Positions 14,321-16,146 of a DNA stretch of 16,146 bases are shown piece by piece. The notes beneath the pieces were generated by a model that saw only the letters and a program-made list of their open reading frames with translations, made no database searches and was not told the origin of the DNA. The translations under genes and the position numbers were made by a program. The stretch is from Clostridiales bacterium. Its GTDB lineage: Bacteria > Bacillota > Clostridia > Oscillospirales > Oscillospiraceae. The stretch is from assembly GCA_021200895.1 (NCBI GenBank), contig JAJQFX010000236.1, forward strand, positions 1-16,146, read 5' to 3'. Positions within the stretch are counted from its first letter, which is position 1. Each line of letters starts with the position of its first letter.

Positions 14321-14355
14321 TAACATATTTGATAGCGTAAGGCAAGGTGGGTTTT

Positions 14356-15861
14356 ATGGAGTATATTTGGTACATCATCGCGGCGCTGGGCGCGGGGATA
14401 GGCACCGGGCTGGCCGGATTGTCTGCGGCTACGGTGATGGTGCCCATCCTCATCGTCCTCTGTCCGTCCTTCAGTGGGGAGTACGGGGCCTATCAGGCCA
14501 CGGCCATCGCCCTGGCCTCGGACATCCTCGGCTCCGCCGTGACGACCTCCGTTTACGCGAAAAATAAGCGTATCGACCTCCGGCACGGCTGGGTGATGAT
14601 GGCCTGCATCATCTCCCTCAGCGCCGTGGGCAGCTACGCCGCCTACTTGGTGGGGAACGTGGTGCTGGGCGGGTTCACCCTGATTCTGACCTTCGGCATC
14701 GGCATCCGCTTCCTGGTGAAGCCGGACACGTCCAAGTCCGGGGCGGACACCTCCAACGTGCGCTTGGGCTGGAAGGAAATTCTCATCTCCCTGTTCTTCG
14801 GCCTGACCATCGGCTTCGGCACCGGCTTTGTGGGCACCGGCGGGGGCATGATGATGCTGGTGGTGTTTACCGCCTTCCTGGGGTATGACCTGAAAACCGC
14901 CGTGGGCACCAGCACCTTCATTATGACCTTCACCGCCCTGATCGGCTTCATCAGCCACTCCCTGATTCACCCCGCCATCGTCCTGGAGTGGTGGAACGTG
15001 CTGCTGGTCTGCATCATCACCGCCACGGCGGCTTCGCTGATTTCCGCCCAGTTTGCCAACCGGGTCAACAGCAAAACCGTGGGCCGGGTGACCGGCGTGA
15101 TCCTGACACTGCTGGGCGGGGCCATGATTTACCTGAACTACTTCCGGGACATGACCTTCCCGCCCCTGGTTCAGGAGATGGGGCACACCCTGGTGGTGCT
15201 GCTGGTATTCCTGGTGATTGCCGTGTGCCTGGCGCTGCTGGCCTTCCGGTTCCTGCACATTGACGGGGAGGCCCGGCGCAAGGTGCTGCATACGATTGCC
15301 TTCCTCATCATCCTGGTCCTGCTGCCGGCTTCGGAGCATTGGTATGTGCCAACGCTGCTGTGCGTCCTGTTCATAGCGGTGGTCTATCCGGTGCTGAAGC
15401 TCTGCGAGACGAAGCAGGCTTACACTGACCTGTTTCAGGAGCGTACCGCCGGTGAGGTGCGGGGCAGCCTGGTGCTGCTGTTCGGGACGGCTGCGGTGCT
15501 GATTGCGCTGTTCTGGGGTGCACTGGAGTCGGAGCTGACCGTCCTGGCGGCGGTTCTGGCCTGGGGGTTGGGGGACGAGGCCGCCGCCCTGGTGGGCAAG
15601 CGTTTTGGCCGCCACAAGCTGGGCTGGCGCTTTGCCGACAGCCACAAGTCCTATGAGGGCAGCGGCGCCATGCTGTGCGTCTCCTTCCTGGCGGTGCTGG
15701 TGACGCTGACCGTGGGCGGCGTTCCACTGACTGCTGCGGTTTTGACGGCGCTGGTCAGCGCCGCCGGGGCGACGGCGACGGAGGCCGTCACCAGGCGGGG
15801 GTATGACACTGTGACGGTGCCCTGCGTGGCGGCTATCCTCATTTGGCTGATGGCGGTGTGA
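14356..15861 (+). CDS. TauE/SafE-type permease fused to a dolichol/phytol-kinase-like domain
   Basis: The 501-residue membrane protein has two parts. Residues 1 to ~265 form a TauE/SafE (TSUP) permease, with paired repeats GAGIGTGLAGLSAA (12-25) and GFGTGFVGTGGGMMM (153-167); such proteins export sulfite, sulfoacetate or other small organic anions. Residues ~300-501 match the CTP-dependent polyprenol/phytol kinase family (Sec59/Dgk1/VTE5): RRKVLH (307-312), WGLGDEAAALVGKRFG (403-418), K431-SYEGSGAM and a terminal ATEAVTRRGYDTVTVP segment. I chose ATG 14356, which has AAGGTGG (14344-14350) 5 bases ahead; a GTG at 14347 is the alternative. The frame is continuous, so it is one polypeptide. It is divergent from tetR and probably under its control. 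Substrates of both halves are unknown. Confidence 0.85.
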   Translation: MEYIWYIIAALGAGIGTGLAGLSAATVMVPILIVLCPSFSGEYGAYQATAIALASDILGSAVTTSVYAKNKRIDLRHGWVMMACIISLSAVGSYAAYLVGNVVLGGFTLILTFGIGIRFLVKPDTSKSGADTSNVRLGWKEILISLFFGLTIGFGTGFVGTGGGMMMLVVFTAFLGYDLKTAVGTSTFIMTFTALIGFISHSLIHPAIVLEWWNVLLVCIITATAASLISAQFANRVNSKTVGRVTGVILTLLGGAMIYLNYFRDMTFPPLVQEMGHTLVVLLVFLVIAVCLALLAFRFLHIDGEARRKVLHTIAFLIILVLLPASEHWYVPTLLCVLFIAVVYPVLKLCETKQAYTDLFQERTAGEVRGSLVLLFGTAAVLIALFWGALESELTVLAAVLAWGLGDEAAALVGKRFGRHKLGWRFADSHKSYEGSGAMLCVSFLAVLVTLTVGGVPLTAAVLTALVSAAGATATEAVTRRGYDTVTVPCVAAILIWLMAV

Positions 15862-15921
15862 CAGGCGGAAATGGTGGCTCATAGGCACGGAAATCAATTT
15901 TGAAATCCATTTCACATAGAA

Positions 15922-16076
15922 ACCCCTCCACCGGCTGTCGCCGGTTCCCCTCTGCTGTCAAGCGGCATTTCCGCTACCGCTCTCTACTCTTTCAGGGGCG
16001 GCAAGAAGTTGTTGTAATCACTACGTCATTAGCGCCCCTGAAAGGGGAGCTGTCAGCGAAGCTGACCGAGGGGTGA
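15922..16076. repeat. Palindromic intergenic repeat element
   Basis: A nested set of inverted repeats in non-coding DNA. The outer ends, ACCCCTC (from 15922) and GAGGGGT (to 16074), are complementary. Each side holds a small hairpin: ACCGGC-TGTC-GCCGGT (15930-15945) on the left and GTCAGC-GAA-GCTGAC (16052-16066) on the right. AGCGG-CATTT-CCGCT (15961-15975) lies further in. The core arms CTTTCAGGGGCG (15989-16000) and CGCCCCTGAAAG (16033-16044) pair perfectly around a 32-base spacer. I recall similar GGGGAGCTGTCAGCGAAGCTGAC-type repeats dispersed in gut clostridia, but cannot confirm this here. The remaining flanks (15862-15921 and 16077-16146) show only a short TTTGGT/ACCAAA hairpin (16099-16117) and no gene. 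Confidence 0.65.
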
Positions 16077-16146
16077 GAAGGCCAGACTGAGGGGGTTCTT
16101 TGGTACCCTTGACCAAAACCCGATTTCCATGTTTCCTCCGAAGTTT

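Noticed and set aside
14320..15915. Long minus-strand open frame opposite the permease-kinase gene
   Set aside because: It has low-complexity His/Gln/Gly composition, no domain and no ribosome site; it is the antisense shadow of a well-supported membrane protein.

Overview
The window looks like chromosome from a GC-rich, spore-former-related gut Firmicute, probably an Oscillospiraceae-type Clostridium relative. This rests on a YfhO-type Gram-positive glycosyltransferase, a SpoVB-mazG-HU cluster of the clostridial type, near-consensus sigma-A promoters and AGGAGG ribosome sites. The genus is inference. There is no phage, plasmid or CRISPR signal.

Layout. (1) 1-8563, plus strand: one tightly spaced run of eight genes, the first cut by the window edge: YfhO-like membrane glycosyltransferase, WecE sugar aminotransferase, ArnC/GtrB-like polyprenyl-phosphate glycosyltransferase, ATP-grasp ligase, PaaK/CapK-like adenylate-forming enzyme, two overlapping SMR/ArnE-ArnF-like small membrane proteins, and a duplicated SseB-domain protein. 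(2) 8581-11493, minus strand: SpoVB-type flippase, mazG (carrying an apparent one-base frameshift) and HU, with a promoter in front and a strong terminator behind. (3) 11530-13174, minus strand: mutY translationally coupled to a small membrane protein of unknown function, from a promoter placed back to back with that of a tRNA-Leu(UAG) gene. (4) 13180-13407, plus strand: the tRNA-Leu unit with its own promoter and terminator. (5) 13418-15861: a TetR regulator divergent from a TauE/SafE permease fused to a dolichol/phytol-kinase-like domain. A palindromic operator overlaps the permease promoter, and a 274-bp MITE-like element lies exactly between that promoter and the gene. (6) 15862-16146: no gene, but a palindromic intergenic repeat of about 155 bp.

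The most interesting content is region 1. Its gene set parallels the Gram-negative arn (aminoarabinose) pathway but is built from different parts: WecE in the place of ArnB, a GT2 enzyme in the place of ArnC, an ArnE/ArnF-like pair as flippase, and YfhO in the place of ArnT as the outer-face transferase. An ATP-grasp ligase and an adenylating enzyme are present where arn uses formylation. I infer that the operon makes a 4-amino-4,6-dideoxy sugar (Fuc4N-like), perhaps acylates it or attaches an amino acid, loads it on undecaprenyl phosphate, flips it and transfers it to a surface polymer. The individual families are well supported; the assembled pathway and the polymer acceptor are hypotheses. 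The upstream dTDP-sugar genes are not in the window.
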